64,000 nucleotides of DNA from Aquimarina macrocephali JAMB N27 (GCF_000520995.1 NZ_JACA01000024.1:1-64000); one strand, 5' to 3'; counted from the first letter of the stretch, positions 36,838 to 47,670 are shown. Program-made: numbers and translations. Notes: a model not told the origin generated them from the letters alone.

Positions 36838-37848
36838 TTACTTTTTTATTTCTGTACCATCAGGATATAAAGCAAACCTACCTTTAGAAGGAGAATGAAC
36901 ATGATCATAACTGTCCCAGGGCCAGCCTCCAAATTCTGTTTGTTGATACTCTTGTATAGCCTCTCTAATTTCTATCTGGCTATTCATAACAAATGGTCCA
37001 TGTTTCACTACAGGTTCATTCATTGGTTTACCTTGCAATAATAATACATGGGCTTCTGTATTACCATTTTTTAAGATGAATTCCTGATCTGCATTTAGAA
37101 TGATTTCATGATGTACAGGAATAGTATATCCTTCACTCGTAACTTCGGTTCCCTTAAAGAAATATAACGATCTGTTTATCCCTTTAGAAGCCGTAGGGAA
37201 GATAAACGTTGCATTAGGATCTATTTTGATAGTCCATATAGCGATTTCATTATTTGGATCTGCTGCCCAGGAATCAGGGGCTGGAGAGGGAGCTGTTATA
37301 TCATCTAATTTTCCTGCAATTAAAGTAACCTCAGTTGCATACCCATGCTCATCTTGTTTCTTTATTTTAGGAACCTCTTCACTCCAGAGCATTTTAAAAT
37401 GTGGCTCTACCATTTTTTTGTCTCTCGGAAGGTTAAGCCAAATCTGAAATAACAAAAACGGATTTTCTTTTTGGGTATGTAGCAAAGGAAACATTTCAGA
37501 ATGTTGTACGCCTTTACCAGCGGTCATCCATTGTACATCACCATTACCAAAACGTCCTGCAGCTCCAAGTGAATCAGAATGATCCACCAATCCTTTTTGG
37601 GCAATTGTAACCGTTTCAAAACCACGATGAGGATGTGCAGGGAAACCAGGTATTTTGGTTCCATGATACATTCGCCACCCATCTTTAAGAGTAAAATCCT
37701 GACCGATATTACGGCCTTCTAGTGATGCATCGGGGCCTAATTTTCCGTTTCCTTTTGGATATTGATCCTCATGATAAGCACAGAATAAAAATGGATCGCT
37801 GGTTTCCCATGGAAAACCTAAAGGTTTGATTTTAATAATAGCAGCCAT
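36838..37848 (-). CDS. Pirin-family cupin protein
   Basis: The 336-residue product shows the pirin N-terminal cupin: [10 protein letters not shown] and [16 protein letters not shown], with metal-site histidines and a glutamate. A C-terminal cupin with longer linkers follows. Pirins are Fe-dependent and some have quercetinase activity. The length is slightly above the usual 230-300 residues. Its stop is 3 bases from the S10 peptidase start region on the same strand: the next gene upstream is divergent in timing but transcription runs from 39348 toward it, so it is probably cotranscribed. Confidence 0.85.
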   Translation of the reverse strand: MAAIIKIKPLGFPWETSDPFLFCAYHEDQYPKGNGKLGPDASLEGRNIGQDFTLKDGWRMYHGTKIPGFPAHPHRGFETVTIAQKGLVDHSDSLGAAGRFGNGDVQWMTAGKGVQHSEMFPLLHTQKENPFLLFQIWLNLPRDKKMVEPHFKMLWSEEVPKIKKQDEHGYATEVTLIAGKLDDITAPSPAPDSWAADPNNEIAIWTIKIDPNATFIFPTASKGINRSLYFFKGTEVTSEGYTIPVHHEIILNADQEFILKNGNTEAHVLLLQGKPMNEPVVKHGPFVMNSQIEIREAIQEYQQTEFGGWPWDSYDHVHSPSKGRFALYPDGTEIKK

Positions 37849-37851
37849 AAT

Positions 37852-39348
37852 TTAATATTTTGATCCTTTATTTATATTGACTGATGATTTGGTAATAAAT
37901 GTTCTGATATCATCATTGGCCTTAATAAGATCTTCATTACGAAGGTACATCATATGACCACTTCGATATCCTTTAAAACTTAGACGATCTTTAAGTTTTC
38001 CATTCGCGTTGAGTTGCCACATTACATATTTAGCATTAAAATAAGTAGTAGCACCATCATAATAACCCGATTGAATCATAGTGTGCAAGTTGGCGTTCAT
38101 TGCCATGGCTTTTCTTAAGTTTTCACCGGTATTATTACCTTTGGTTCTATCCCAAGGTCTTACCGGGCCAAACATATTGTATTTTAAGTCGGTTTTAAAT
38201 TTTAATTCCTGGCTATAGTAATAGTTGATAGCTGGTGTAAATGAATGAAGCCATGAAGTTAGCTCACTATTATAATCAGGATTATCTCCAGCATCCTTTA
38301 TATCCATTCCTTTGTATCGAGAATCCAATCGGCCAATCGTATATCCTTCTTTATCTCGTAAAAGATCTTTCCAGAAATATGATTTTGGTACTTCAAGATT
38401 ATGCTGTCGTATTGTTTTCTTAGAAAGTCCAGAGTAATAAGCCATCTTATTGATAACTTCTTCTTTTTTGGTAGTATCCAGATATCCGCTTTTTACAATT
38501 GCCGGAAGCAGTTCATTGATCGTATAGTTTTCTACTTCAAGAAGTACTTCGAGTAAATCTTTGTTCTGAAGCTCTGGAGGTAACATTTTATGATACCATG
38601 CTGCTGCTGCAAAATAGGGTAATCGGTTTGCTACTTCTACAGGGCCATCAAATTTAAAACCTATTTCTGTAGGAGAGACTAATATCACTCCATTAAGATA
38701 CATCCACTGGCGATTTTGTAACTCAAGAGCCAGCCCAGAAACTCGTGTTGTTCCATAGCTTTCTCCGATAAGGTATTTTGGAGATCGCCAACGATTATTT
38801 CGGGTTACAAACGTATTGATCCAATCGGCTAAGTATTTTACATCTGCTTTTACCCCAAAGAATAACTTTTTATCAGGCATTTTTTCATCTTTTCCTGGGA
38901 TCATTCTAGAATACCCTGTGTTTACAGGATTTACAAAAACAATATCTGCTACATCCAATACCGAATTAGGATTGGCTTTGATTCCATAAGGTTGTACAGG
39001 AAACCCTTCATTATCGATCTTAAGAATACGGGGACCTGTATAGGCAATATGCATCCAAACTGAAGCCGATCCGGGACCACCATTAAATGAAATGAGTAAA
39101 GGTCGGTTTTCATCATTTTTGATGTCAGATCTTTTGTAATAGGTATAACATAAAGAAGCTATAGGCGCTCCTGTTTCATCCCAAATCGGTTGAAATCCCA
39201 CTGTTGCTTTGTATGCAACAGCCTTTCCTTTTATTGTAGTTGTATGATTTGTTACTATAGTGGTATCGATAGGAACTTTAACGTTTTGTGCTTCCGCGTA
39301 AAGCGAAATAACAAACATTGTAATGAATAAAGAAAATATATTTTTCAT
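37852..39348 (-). CDS. S10-family serine carboxypeptidase
   Basis: From the ATG at 39348 the protein has 498 residues with a signal peptide (ISLYAEAQN). The upstream ATG at 39399 would put 17 residues before the signal and is less likely. The oxyanion/substrate motif FNGGPGSASVW, the nucleophile Ser197 in LIGESYGT, the Asp in SGYYDGAT and the His in GYRSGHMMY give a complete catalytic set of the serine carboxypeptidase family. It removes C-terminal residues from peptides outside the cytoplasm. It lies 25 bases downstream of an amidohydrolase gene and three bases before pirin, suggesting one operon. Confidence 0.88.
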   Translation of the reverse strand: MKNIFSLFITMFVISLYAEAQNVKVPIDTTIVTNHTTTIKGKAVAYKATVGFQPIWDETGAPIASLCYTYYKRSDIKNDENRPLLISFNGGPGSASVWMHIAYTGPRILKIDNEGFPVQPYGIKANPNSVLDVADIVFVNPVNTGYSRMIPGKDEKMPDKKLFFGVKADVKYLADWINTFVTRNNRWRSPKYLIGESYGTTRVSGLALELQNRQWMYLNGVILVSPTEIGFKFDGPVEVANRLPYFAAAAWYHKMLPPELQNKDLLEVLLEVENYTINELLPAIVKSGYLDTTKKEEVINKMAYYSGLSKKTIRQHNLEVPKSYFWKDLLRDKEGYTIGRLDSRYKGMDIKDAGDNPDYNSELTSWLHSFTPAINYYYSQELKFKTDLKYNMFGPVRPWDRTKGNNTGENLRKAMAMNANLHTMIQSGYYDGATTYFNAKYVMWQLNANGKLKDRLSFKGYRSGHMMYLRNEDLIKANDDIRTFITKSSVNINKGSKY

Positions 39349-39373
39349 TTTTAAGGTATAGTAATTAGTATTT

Positions 39374-40753
39374 TTAATTTTTACTAGCATTCTGAGCAAT
39401 TTCCTGCAATTTTTGATCTATGGTTTCTTTGGGCAACCATTGCCCTCTAATCAGTACACCAGAAACTTGTTTTAAGGCTTTACTATTTTCTAGTGGATTT
39501 GTATCCAGTATAACAATATCGGCATCTAATCCTTCTTTTATTTGTCCAAATGTATCTTCCTTACCAAAAAAGAGAGCAGGATTAATTGTCCCCGATTGCA
39601 GCACATCTAGCGGTGTTAACCCTGCTGTTATCATTCCGTCGATTTCGTGATGAATTGAGAATCCGGGAACATTAAATAATTGCGGAGCATCCGAACCTAA
39701 TAATATTTGATGTCCATTATCGTGTAGTTTTTTAAGTAGCGTTCTTCTTATAGTATTAAATTGTTGCCATTGTTCTTTATTAAAACTAGGATTCTCTTCG
39801 GTATATTGACTTTTTCTTTGTTTCCAGTTTTGCAATGTAGAAGCGGGCATATATTTCATTTCATGACCTTTCAATAATTCATCAGCAGTTACAGGAGCAA
39901 ACCATCTTTCAAATAAGCTTTGAGTAGGAACGATCCAGATATTATTGTCTTTTGCAAGCTGTACTAATTCATCAATTTTGGATTTATCTGCCAGCGGAGT
40001 GAAATTGTATCCAAAGAAGCCGTTATCTCCCGGGTTTACGTTTTCGGATTCGGGAACCAGTCCTTCTAAAAATCCATCGATATGATCAATAGAGGCGTAT
40101 TTACTTTCTATAGCATGTCGTATACCAACATCAACAGGAACATGCCCAGAAAAAGGAATACCTACTTCGTTGGCAGTTTTTACCAATTGATCAAATACTT
40201 CTATTGTAATACCGGGATGGATTTTTAAGAAATCATAGCCTTCTTTTTGGTAAGCTGTTACTTTGGCAATGACTTCTTCTTTTGTTTTTACCGAATTTCC
40301 ATTAAGAGATGGGCTAGAGGTAAAAATTCTAGGGCTTAAGATGTCACCTGTCTCCGCACGTTGTCTTAATTTTAAGTGAGAAGGATTACCAAGCATACCA
40401 CGTATTGTTGTTATCCCATTAGAAAGATATAAAAACAAAACCTCCTCGATACGTTCTTTTGATGTCGAAGGTTGTGGTATATGAGCATGCATTTCTGCTA
40501 ATCCAGGAATGATGTATTTTCCTTCTGCATTGATCTTTGTAGTATATCCTTCTGGGTTTTCTATAGTATTAGTAAGCCTTTTTATTTTTCCAGAATCGAT
40601 TACAATTTGTTGTTTTTCGATAATAGTACCGTTACTTACATCTACAATATTAGCATCTGTAATCAAGATAGCAGTTTTACTAACTTGTTTTTGGGGTTGA
40701 GCACAAGATGTTACCAGTGCTGTAAGTAGTATGAAAAGATATGTTCTCATCAC
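39374..40753 (-). CDS. Secreted amidohydrolase-family lipoprotein
   Basis: The 459-residue protein has a lipoprotein leader (VTSCAQPQ). The amidohydrolase fold is marked by IPGLAEMHAHIP (HxH metal site), FSGHVPV, and LLGSDAPQLF (catalytic Asp), followed by the beta-sandwich segment KEGLDADIVILDTNPLEN. This resembles imidazolonepropionase-like and prolidase-like members. The substrate cannot be read. It is placed between a larger amidohydrolase gene (upstream) and the S10 peptidase gene (downstream), all in the same direction. Confidence 0.87.
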   Translation of the reverse strand: MMRTYLFILLTALVTSCAQPQKQVSKTAILITDANIVDVSNGTIIEKQQIVIDSGKIKRLTNTIENPEGYTTKINAEGKYIIPGLAEMHAHIPQPSTSKERIEEVLFLYLSNGITTIRGMLGNPSHLKLRQRAETGDILSPRIFTSSPSLNGNSVKTKEEVIAKVTAYQKEGYDFLKIHPGITIEVFDQLVKTANEVGIPFSGHVPVDVGIRHAIESKYASIDHIDGFLEGLVPESENVNPGDNGFFGYNFTPLADKSKIDELVQLAKDNNIWIVPTQSLFERWFAPVTADELLKGHEMKYMPASTLQNWKQRKSQYTEENPSFNKEQWQQFNTIRRTLLKKLHDNGHQILLGSDAPQLFNVPGFSIHHEIDGMITAGLTPLDVLQSGTINPALFFGKEDTFGQIKEGLDADIVILDTNPLENSKALKQVSGVLIRGQWLPKETIDQKLQEIAQNASKN

Positions 40754-40807
40754 ATGAGTTTTAAAATTTAGTTGTTGATCTTTTTAGTCCTTGCAAGAAC
40801 CATAGAT

Positions 40808-43800
40808 CTAATTATGTCCTAAATGACATCCACATCCTGGTTTCATAAAACTTTGTGCTTCTTTATGCCATGGGAAAGCTTGGCTATAATTAGCATTCTC
40901 CCACCAGAATTTAGTTCGTGTTTTGGTTGTATTACCAATCTCATTCATGGTATCGGTATCATATAATCGTCCGTTTACCATAGTATATTTTACAGTTTCT
41001 GTGTTTCTGATATTTTCTAAAGGATTTTTATCGAGAATGATAAGATCGGCTAGTTTTCCTTCTTTTAATGAACCAATATCATTTCCTGCACCAATATATT
41101 CTGCACCATTTAGTGTTGCTGCTCTTAATGCTTCCATATTGGTCATTCCTCCTTGTTGAAGCAACCATAACTCCCAATGTGCTCCCAGACCTTGTAATTG
41201 TCCATGCGCTCCCAGGTTTACTTTAACTCCTGCATCGGTTAGTGCTTTACATGTTTTTGAAACCAGAATATGTCCATTTTCATATTCTTCTTCAGGAACC
41301 ATAGTTCTATGTCTTGCGCGAGCATCGATTATAGCTCTCGGGGTATATTTAAGCAATTTTTCATTTTCCCAGACCTTATCTTTTTGGTAGAAATAGTATT
41401 CTCCATTCATCCCACCGTAATTTACAATTAGTGTAGGAGTATATCCTGAATTACTGGTTTTCCAAAGTTCATTTACATCTTTATACACAGGAGCAACGGG
41501 AATATTATGTTCAACTCCTGTATGACCATCCATGATCATACTCATATTATGATAAAAAGTTGATCCTCCTTCGGGAACTACGTTGATTTGAAGTTCTCTT
41601 GCTGCCTGTATCACTTGCTGACGCTGATCTCTACGAGGTTGATTATAACTCTTAACGGATTTAGCACCAAATGCTTTGGTTCTTCTGATAGAAGATCGAG
41701 CATCTTCCAGCTTATTGACTACTGCTTTAAAGTCTCCATCTGCTCCGTATAGGATAATTCCCGTAGAGTAGAGGCGAGGCCCTACCATCTCACCACTTTT
41801 AATCATTTCAGACATGGTAAAAATAGATTCAGTATTAGCAGAAGGGTCGTGAGATGTGGTCACTCCAAAAGCTAGATTGGCATATAATTGCCAATGTTTT
41901 TGAGTCGTTAGACCGTATCTAAATCCTCCCACATGTGCGTGTGCATCTACAATACCAGGCATAATTGTCTTACCTTTTATATCATATACTTTAGCATCGC
42001 CAGGTACAGGTACTTCAGAAGTAGTTCCAATTTTTTCAATACGGTTATCTTTAATAATGATAGTTCCTTCTTCGATAACCTGATCGCCTTCCATCGTAAT
42101 TATTCTGGCATTGGTAAATGCAATTCTACCTTGCGGCACATCTGTTTTTACTTCTAAACCAATTTTGATTCCTGTTGCCGTTACTTCTCCTACTTTTTCT
42201 GGAGAGTTAGGCAAAAATGTAAAGCGATCTTTAACCTCATTAGAGAAGTACTCATCCCCAAGAGTCCATATTACTTTTTTACTATCTCTGGACCAATGAA
42301 GATTGATCCCCGCGTCTTTAGAAATCTGAGATACCGGTACAGCTTTAGAGTTGTTATCCAAGTCTATTTCTTTACCATTAAGTAACAGCGGAGCAATAAA
42401 TGCTTTGTGCAGATTGGTAAAAGCAATCCATTTATTATCGGGACTAGGTACTAATCGGTTGGCATATTTAGATTTTATATGTGTTTTTTTATCTTTTCCA
42501 TTAAGGTCTACAGATTTTAACTCTTTAGTCAGATTTCCAAAATATGTACCTCCGGTTTGATAAAAGATACGCTTTCCGTCTTTAGAAAATATAGGGTACT
42601 CTCCTTCTTCTGTTAGTAGTTTAGTATTGCTACCAGAAGATGACATGGTATAAATACCAGTATTTTTGGTGAAACTTAGACCTTGATCACTGTTTCCATC
42701 TTCTTTTCTGAAAGTAATCAGATTATTTGCAGTATTAAATACCGGAGTTCTATAAATTCCTTTTTTTGTGGTTAGCTTGGTAGAAGTACCGCCTGAAGCA
42801 GGAATTTTATGTATTGCTCCCAGGTTTTCATCATTCCAGGTGACATATACGATATGTTGGCCATCTCTAGAGAAACTAGGCTCAAACTCAAAATCGACAG
42901 ATTGAGTAGTAAGGCGTTGTGGTTTCCCTTTGGGTAGACTTTTACTCCATAAATGTCCAAGAGCACTAAATACTACTGTTTTACCATCTGGAGAAGTAAC
43001 TACATTGCGAATTACTTTGGATGTAAACTTTTCGGGAGAAACAGGAGTATTAAAATGCAAGGTTTCTGCAATTTTGATGGTAGCATCTACTGTAAACGGA
43101 ATATTGGTTACTTGTTGATTCTCTACATTAATTTTATTGATTTTTCCACCAGCCCAGAATATAACTTCGTTGTTATTAGGCATCCAGCTAAAATTGGGAT
43201 ATATCCCAAAAATAGCCCAGGCTTCTTGCTGATCTTTATTTAATTTATCATGGATTGGCCATTCTTCACCAGTTTCCAGATTATGAATATACAATACCGT
43301 TTTGGTACGAACCCTTTTTACAAAAGCAAGTTTTTTACCATCTCTGGATACTTGTGGTCGTGCTGCTCCTCCTGGTCCACCAGTAACAGTAACTGTTTTT
43401 CCGGTTTCGAATTCATATCTTTTAATGGCATAGATCTGTTTGTTTGGATCTTTATTATACTGAAAAAAACCACCGGGATACATATCTTCGGCATAGTACA
43501 TATATTTACCATCTGGAGAAATATTAGGTTCATTAACATCCTGTTGGTCATTTTTTCTTTTGGTTAACTGTAACCCAGAGCCTCCTGTGATATGATACTG
43601 CCACATTTCACCAGCACCCAGAGAACGCTGAGAGGTAAAGTGTTTTCTTGCAACCAGATAATTGCCATCAGGCATCCAGGAAGCATTGTTTAATAATCTA
43701 AACTTTTCTTTAGTAATTTGTTTAGGATGACTACCATCACTATTCATTACCCAAATATTATCACCTCCACCGGCATCACTGGTGAAAGAGATTTTTTTAC

Positions 43801-44116
43801 CATCAGGACTAAAACGAGGTTGTACCTCAAATGGAATTCCTGTCCGTAATACTTTAGCTTTTCCGCCAGAAACAGGGATACTATAGATATCTCCCAATAG
43901 GTCAAAAACAATAGTATTGCCATCAGGGCTAACATCCAGATTCATCCAGGTTCCCTGATCCGTTGTAAACGTATGATCTTTATAATTAAATTCCCCTTTG
44001 GGATTAGAAACATCCCATTTTTCTTCTTCCTTTTTATCTTTCTTGTTTTTTTGAGCTTGAGTATTGAAGATTAAGAATACCCCGATAATCAGAGTGGTAA
44101 TAATGTGCTTGTGCAT
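40808..44116 (-). CDS. TolB-like beta-propeller fused to amidohydrolase
   Basis: This 1102-residue protein has a Sec signal (FNTQAQKN), then PD40/TolB-type beta-propeller repeats such as RFSPDGKKISFTSD and NISPDGKYMYYAED over residues 50-650. The C-terminal amidohydrolase follows, with IMPGIVDAHAHVGG (HxH), an LGAHGQLQGLGAHWEL segment and a KEGKLADLIILDKNPLENIRN end. The last dozen residues, KPGCGCHLGHN, hold two Cys and two His, a possible extra metal site. The fold combination is known in Bacteroidota periplasmic hydrolases. It is the first gene of the run toward pirin. Confidence 0.87.
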   Translation of the reverse strand: MHKHIITTLIIGVFLIFNTQAQKNKKDKKEEEKWDVSNPKGEFNYKDHTFTTDQGTWMNLDVSPDGNTIVFDLLGDIYSIPVSGGKAKVLRTGIPFEVQPRFSPDGKKISFTSDAGGGDNIWVMNSDGSHPKQITKEKFRLLNNASWMPDGNYLVARKHFTSQRSLGAGEMWQYHITGGSGLQLTKRKNDQQDVNEPNISPDGKYMYYAEDMYPGGFFQYNKDPNKQIYAIKRYEFETGKTVTVTGGPGGAARPQVSRDGKKLAFVKRVRTKTVLYIHNLETGEEWPIHDKLNKDQQEAWAIFGIYPNFSWMPNNNEVIFWAGGKINKINVENQQVTNIPFTVDATIKIAETLHFNTPVSPEKFTSKVIRNVVTSPDGKTVVFSALGHLWSKSLPKGKPQRLTTQSVDFEFEPSFSRDGQHIVYVTWNDENLGAIHKIPASGGTSTKLTTKKGIYRTPVFNTANNLITFRKEDGNSDQGLSFTKNTGIYTMSSSGSNTKLLTEEGEYPIFSKDGKRIFYQTGGTYFGNLTKELKSVDLNGKDKKTHIKSKYANRLVPSPDNKWIAFTNLHKAFIAPLLLNGKEIDLDNNSKAVPVSQISKDAGINLHWSRDSKKVIWTLGDEYFSNEVKDRFTFLPNSPEKVGEVTATGIKIGLEVKTDVPQGRIAFTNARIITMEGDQVIEEGTIIIKDNRIEKIGTTSEVPVPGDAKVYDIKGKTIMPGIVDAHAHVGGFRYGLTTQKHWQLYANLAFGVTTSHDPSANTESIFTMSEMIKSGEMVGPRLYSTGIILYGADGDFKAVVNKLEDARSSIRRTKAFGAKSVKSYNQPRRDQRQQVIQAARELQINVVPEGGSTFYHNMSMIMDGHTGVEHNIPVAPVYKDVNELWKTSNSGYTPTLIVNYGGMNGEYYFYQKDKVWENEKLLKYTPRAIIDARARHRTMVPEEEYENGHILVSKTCKALTDAGVKVNLGAHGQLQGLGAHWELWLLQQGGMTNMEALRAATLNGAEYIGAGNDIGSLKEGKLADLIILDKNPLENIRNTETVKYTMVNGRLYDTDTMNEIGNTTKTRTKFWWENANYSQAFPWHKEAQSFMKPGCGCHLGHN

Positions 44117-44292
44117 GATGAGTGATTTATATGATCCGAAAATAAGGATTTATCACACAAAATATCTTAAAGTGGTGTTAAGGGAGAAAGATGTTAATTT
44201 TGGAATATATTGATGTTAAATAAATTATCACTTATGAATAGTTTTTTTCTTTTTATTTAATGAAGTGCTTTTACACTATTTATAAAATTTTC

Positions 44293-44868
44293 TCACCAAT
44301 TATCCCGGGACTTGATATTCGCTTCACAGAATTTAATGATTTCTACAATACGTTTATCACGGGTTTCCTGTCGTTTGGCTTGATAAATCCAGTAGAGGTA
44401 GCTCTTACGGTAACCTTGTGCAAAGTTTTGGTAGTTTTCAAAAGCTAGAGGGTTTTGATTAAATGCATGCTGTAAATCTTTGGGAATGATCCCATTTTCT
44501 ACATCATCAAGAGCAATCCATGAACCATTCTTTTTAGCTACTTCGATACTCATCAAACCACTATGATGCATAAGATCATTTTTAATAAGATCTGTGATAT
44601 GAGTTTTATTGACTTTACTCCAAACACTTTTGGACCTACGAGGGCAGAAATATTGCCTACGACGCTGATCATCTAGCCTTTTTACGGTAGAATCTATCCA
44701 ACCGTAACATAATGCTACTTTTACAGCTTCTTCCCATCGCATACTAGGTTGTTTGCTTTCTACTTTGTAAAGTATAAGGTATACTCCTTGAGATTGGTTG
44801 TGATTCTCATGAAGCCAGGAACGCCATTCCTGATCATTTTTAAAGTATAATTCGGGTTTGTCAGACAT
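44293..44868 (-). CDS. YdeI/OmpD-associated family protein
   Basis: With the ATG at 44868 the protein has 191 residues: the family pattern begins at ELYFKNDQEWRSWLHEN. The upstream start (44934) would add a leader without match. Conserved parts are EAVKVALCYGWIDST, RRSKSVWSKVNK and the YRKSYLYWIYQAKRQETR end, a DUF1905/YdeI-type core. Some relatives are linked to antimicrobial-peptide tolerance, but the mechanism is not established. A paralog lies at 59239-59805. Confidence 0.82.
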   Translation of the reverse strand: MSDKPELYFKNDQEWRSWLHENHNQSQGVYLILYKVESKQPSMRWEEAVKVALCYGWIDSTVKRLDDQRRRQYFCPRRSKSVWSKVNKTHITDLIKNDLMHHSGLMSIEVAKKNGSWIALDDVENGIIPKDLQHAFNQNPLAFENYQNFAQGYRKSYLYWIYQAKRQETRDKRIVEIIKFCEANIKSRDNW

Positions 44869-44953
44869 AAAAAAACACCTTGATAAAATTATGTTTTCAA
44901 GGTAGTAATTTTTTGGAATACAATATATATTCAAAATATAATCAGATTCCTTT

Positions 44954-44980
44954 TTGATGACCTGCTTTTTTTTAGTTTTG
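44954..44980 (+). promoter_or_regulatory. Bacteroidota-type promoter of the ABC-F gene
   Basis: TTG at 44954-44956 and TAGTTTTG at 44973-44980 match the -33 and -7 (TAnnTTTG) elements with a 16-base spacer. The ATG follows 20 bases after the -7 box, so the leader would be about 13 bases. Confidence 0.5.
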
Positions 44981-45000
44981 CATTCTTAAATTAGAAAGAT

Positions 45001-46638
45001 ATGATTTCTGTAGATGGAATTGCTGTAGAGTTTAGTGGCGAAACATTATTTAGTAATGTTTCTTTTGTTATTAATGAAAATGATAAAATTGCCTTAATGG
45101 GTAAGAATGGTGCAGGTAAATCCACTATGATGAAGATTATTGCTGGGGCACAGAAAGCAAACAGAGGGCATGTTAGGTGTCCCAAAGAAGCAGTGATTGC
45201 ATATTTACCACAACATCTATTAACAGATGATGACTGTACTGTATTTGAAGAAGCATTAAAAGCTTTTGGCGATATTTTGGGGATGCAGGAAGAGATGGAT
45301 CGATTAAATAAAGAACTCGAAACTCGTACTGATTATGAATCCAGCGAGTATATGGCAATTATCGAAAAAGTAACCGATCTGGGAGAGAAGTTTTATGCTG
45401 TAGAAGAGGTAAATTATGATGCCGAAGTAGAGAAAGCGCTAAAAGGACTCGGGTTTAAGAGAGAAGATTTTACACGACCAACCAGTGAGTTTAGCGGTGG
45501 GTGGAGAATGCGTATAGAGCTTGCCAAAATCTTATTACAGAAACCAGACCTAATCCTTTTGGATGAGCCAACCAATCATGTAGATATAGAATCTGTAATT
45601 TGGCTAGAGGACTTTTTGATTAATAAAGCCAAGGCAGTTATCGTTATCTCTCATGATAAAACGTTTATCGATACAATCACCAATAGGACTATAGAGGTGA
45701 CAATGGGAAGAATCTATGACTATAAGGCAAATTATTCACATTATCTGCAACTACGGGAAGAAAGAAGGGCGAATCAAATAAAAGCATACCAGGAGCAACA
45801 AAAATTTATTGCAGATACCAAAACATTTATCGAACGATTTAAAGGTACGTACTCAAAAACCAATCAGGTAAATTCGCGGGAACGCATGTTAGAGAAGTTA
45901 CAGATTATCGAAATTGATGAGATCGATACTTCATCTTTAAAACTCAGATTCCCCGCATCAGTTCGATCGGGAGATTATCCCGTAATAGCAAAAGATTTAT
46001 CAAAAAACTATGATGAGCATGTAGTGTTTGAAAATGCAAATTTATCGATTTCCAGAGGAGAAAAAGTGTCATTTGTAGGACGTAATGGCGAAGGTAAATC
46101 TACTATGATCAAAGCGATTATAGGAGAGATTGAGTATGAGGGAACTTGTGACCTGGGGCATAATGTTAAGGTAGGATATTTTGCACAAAACCAAGCGGCA
46201 TTATTGGATCAGAATCTTACCGTATTTCAGACAGTTGATGAGGTAGCAGAAGGAGAAGTACGAACACAGATCAAAAATATTTTAGGACAGTTTATGTTTG
46301 GTGGCGATGATATCGATAAAAAAGTAAGTGTCCTTTCAGGTGGAGAACGAACACGACTGGCAATGGTTAAATTGCTTTTAGAACCTGTTAATCTTTTAAT
46401 TCTCGATGAGCCTACCAATCATTTGGACTTAAAATCAAAAGATGTACTAAAAGAAGCTTTACTAAATTTTGATGGTACCTTGATTTTGGTTTCTCATGAT
46501 CGTGATTTTTTACAAGGTTTGTCGCAAAAAGTATTTGAGTTTAAAGACAAAAGAGTAATTGAGCATTTTGAAACCATAGATGATTTTCTTTCGAGAAACA
46601 AGATTGAAAACCTAAAAGAAATTGATCTTAAATCATAA
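45001..46638 (+). CDS. ABC-F family ATPase
   Basis: The 545-residue soluble protein has two ABC domains: Walker A GKNGAGKST and signature FSGGWRMRIELAK in the first, GRNGEGKST and LSGGERTRLAM in the second, each with DEPTNHxD Walker B motifs. No membrane domain is present. The linker between the domains (about 240-310) is the P-site tRNA-interaction motif region, and the C-terminus is short. ABC-F proteins act on ribosomes; subgroup (EttA, Uup, YbiT or a resistance factor) is not decided from the sequence alone. The gene has its own promoter. Confidence 0.93.
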   Translation: MISVDGIAVEFSGETLFSNVSFVINENDKIALMGKNGAGKSTMMKIIAGAQKANRGHVRCPKEAVIAYLPQHLLTDDDCTVFEEALKAFGDILGMQEEMDRLNKELETRTDYESSEYMAIIEKVTDLGEKFYAVEEVNYDAEVEKALKGLGFKREDFTRPTSEFSGGWRMRIELAKILLQKPDLILLDEPTNHVDIESVIWLEDFLINKAKAVIVISHDKTFIDTITNRTIEVTMGRIYDYKANYSHYLQLREERRANQIKAYQEQQKFIADTKTFIERFKGTYSKTNQVNSRERMLEKLQIIEIDEIDTSSLKLRFPASVRSGDYPVIAKDLSKNYDEHVVFENANLSISRGEKVSFVGRNGEGKSTMIKAIIGEIEYEGTCDLGHNVKVGYFAQNQAALLDQNLTVFQTVDEVAEGEVRTQIKNILGQFMFGGDDIDKKVSVLSGGERTRLAMVKLLLEPVNLLILDEPTNHLDLKSKDVLKEALLNFDGTLILVSHDRDFLQGLSQKVFEFKDKRVIEHFETIDDFLSRNKIENLKEIDLKS

Positions 46639-46812
46639 CGGAAGGCATAACCCCATTATATAGAATACTAATACATCACTCACCAGGGAGCAATAAATAA
46701 TATACGATCTATCAAAAAATCTGTTAGATTTGTATACCAATAATCTGAATGTAATCAGAGAAGGTTAGCTTTTTTGAATGATAAAAGTATCTATGTCTAA
46801 AATATATAGTGA

Positions 46813-47670
46813 ATGGAGGTATTAGAAATCATATTGTTGATTTTGGCATATTCCCTAATTATCATCGCATTATTTTTGGAAGTAATTTGCTATACAAAAA
46901 ATATTGAAACGCTTGAAACTATATACTTTACGATTTCATTGCTTTTACTAATTGTAGCGTTAACGATTACCTATTTTTTTAAACCTTTTAATTCAGACAG
47001 TACTAATATTTTTATTTTATTAGCGATGATATTGGTTGCACTTACTACCCCTTTGCATATTCTAGAAGAGAGGCGTCATACTATAAAACCTATTTTCAAA
47101 AAGTTGCTAATAGCTTTTTCGGTGATGTTAACCTTACTCATTATTTCAGGACACTTTATTAAAATATTGAATTTTTTACAATATGTAGTAGCACTGTTTT
47201 TAGGAATTTCGGTCGTTATGTCTATGATTCTGATAAGAATAACCAAACCTAAAGTAAACATTGTACATCGTGAAAAAATGGAGCGATATATTGCTATTGC
47301 CGTTCTTATTCTGATTCCACTTTCTTTACTAACCAATTATGTTGTAGACCTAAATGGTATAAACACAAAAATTGGGTTTACACTTCCATTGATTTTTATT
47401 GTACTCGCAGGAAGCAAATTATGGAGTGATATAGAACGACTGTCTCTTTTTAAACCTAAAAATACGGTGAAAGAGCAAAACCTAATTAATTATTCCTTGA
47501 CCAATAGAGAAAAGGAAATCGCCTTACTTCTTATTAAGGGAAATACATATAAAAAAATATCAGAGCAGCTATTTATATCAATTCCTACTGTAAAAACACA
47601 CGTTTCCAATATTTACAGAAAATGCAAGATAAATAACAGGATAGAACTTATTTCGTTGCTGTCTAGCTAG
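46813..47670 (+). CDS. Membrane-anchored LuxR-type transcriptional regulator
   Basis: The 285-residue protein has seven hydrophobic segments (about 5-25, 32-52, 60-78, 90-110, 117-135, 155-175, 180-200), then a C-terminal GerE/LuxR helix-turn-helix (LTNREKEIALLLIKG, IPTVKTHVSNIYRK). Such 7TM-LuxR fusions occur in Bacteroidota. No phospho-receiver is present, so signal transfer would be direct. The palindrome at 47700 lies just after its stop and before an outer membrane protein gene. Confidence 0.8.
   Translation: MEVLEIILLILAYSLIIIALFLEVICYTKNIETLETIYFTISLLLLIVALTITYFFKPFNSDSTNIFILLAMILVALTTPLHILEERRHTIKPIFKKLLIAFSVMLTLLIISGHFIKILNFLQYVVALFLGISVVMSMILIRITKPKVNIVHREKMERYIAIAVLILIPLSLLTNYVVDLNGINTKIGFTLPLIFIVLAGSKLWSDIERLSLFKPKNTVKEQNLINYSLTNREKEIALLLIKGNTYKKISEQLFISIPTVKTHVSNIYRKCKINNRIELISLLSS

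Noticed and set aside
46639-46812. tRNA in the spacer after the ABC-F gene
   Set aside because: No cloverleaf, GTTC-type T loop or CCA end could be found.
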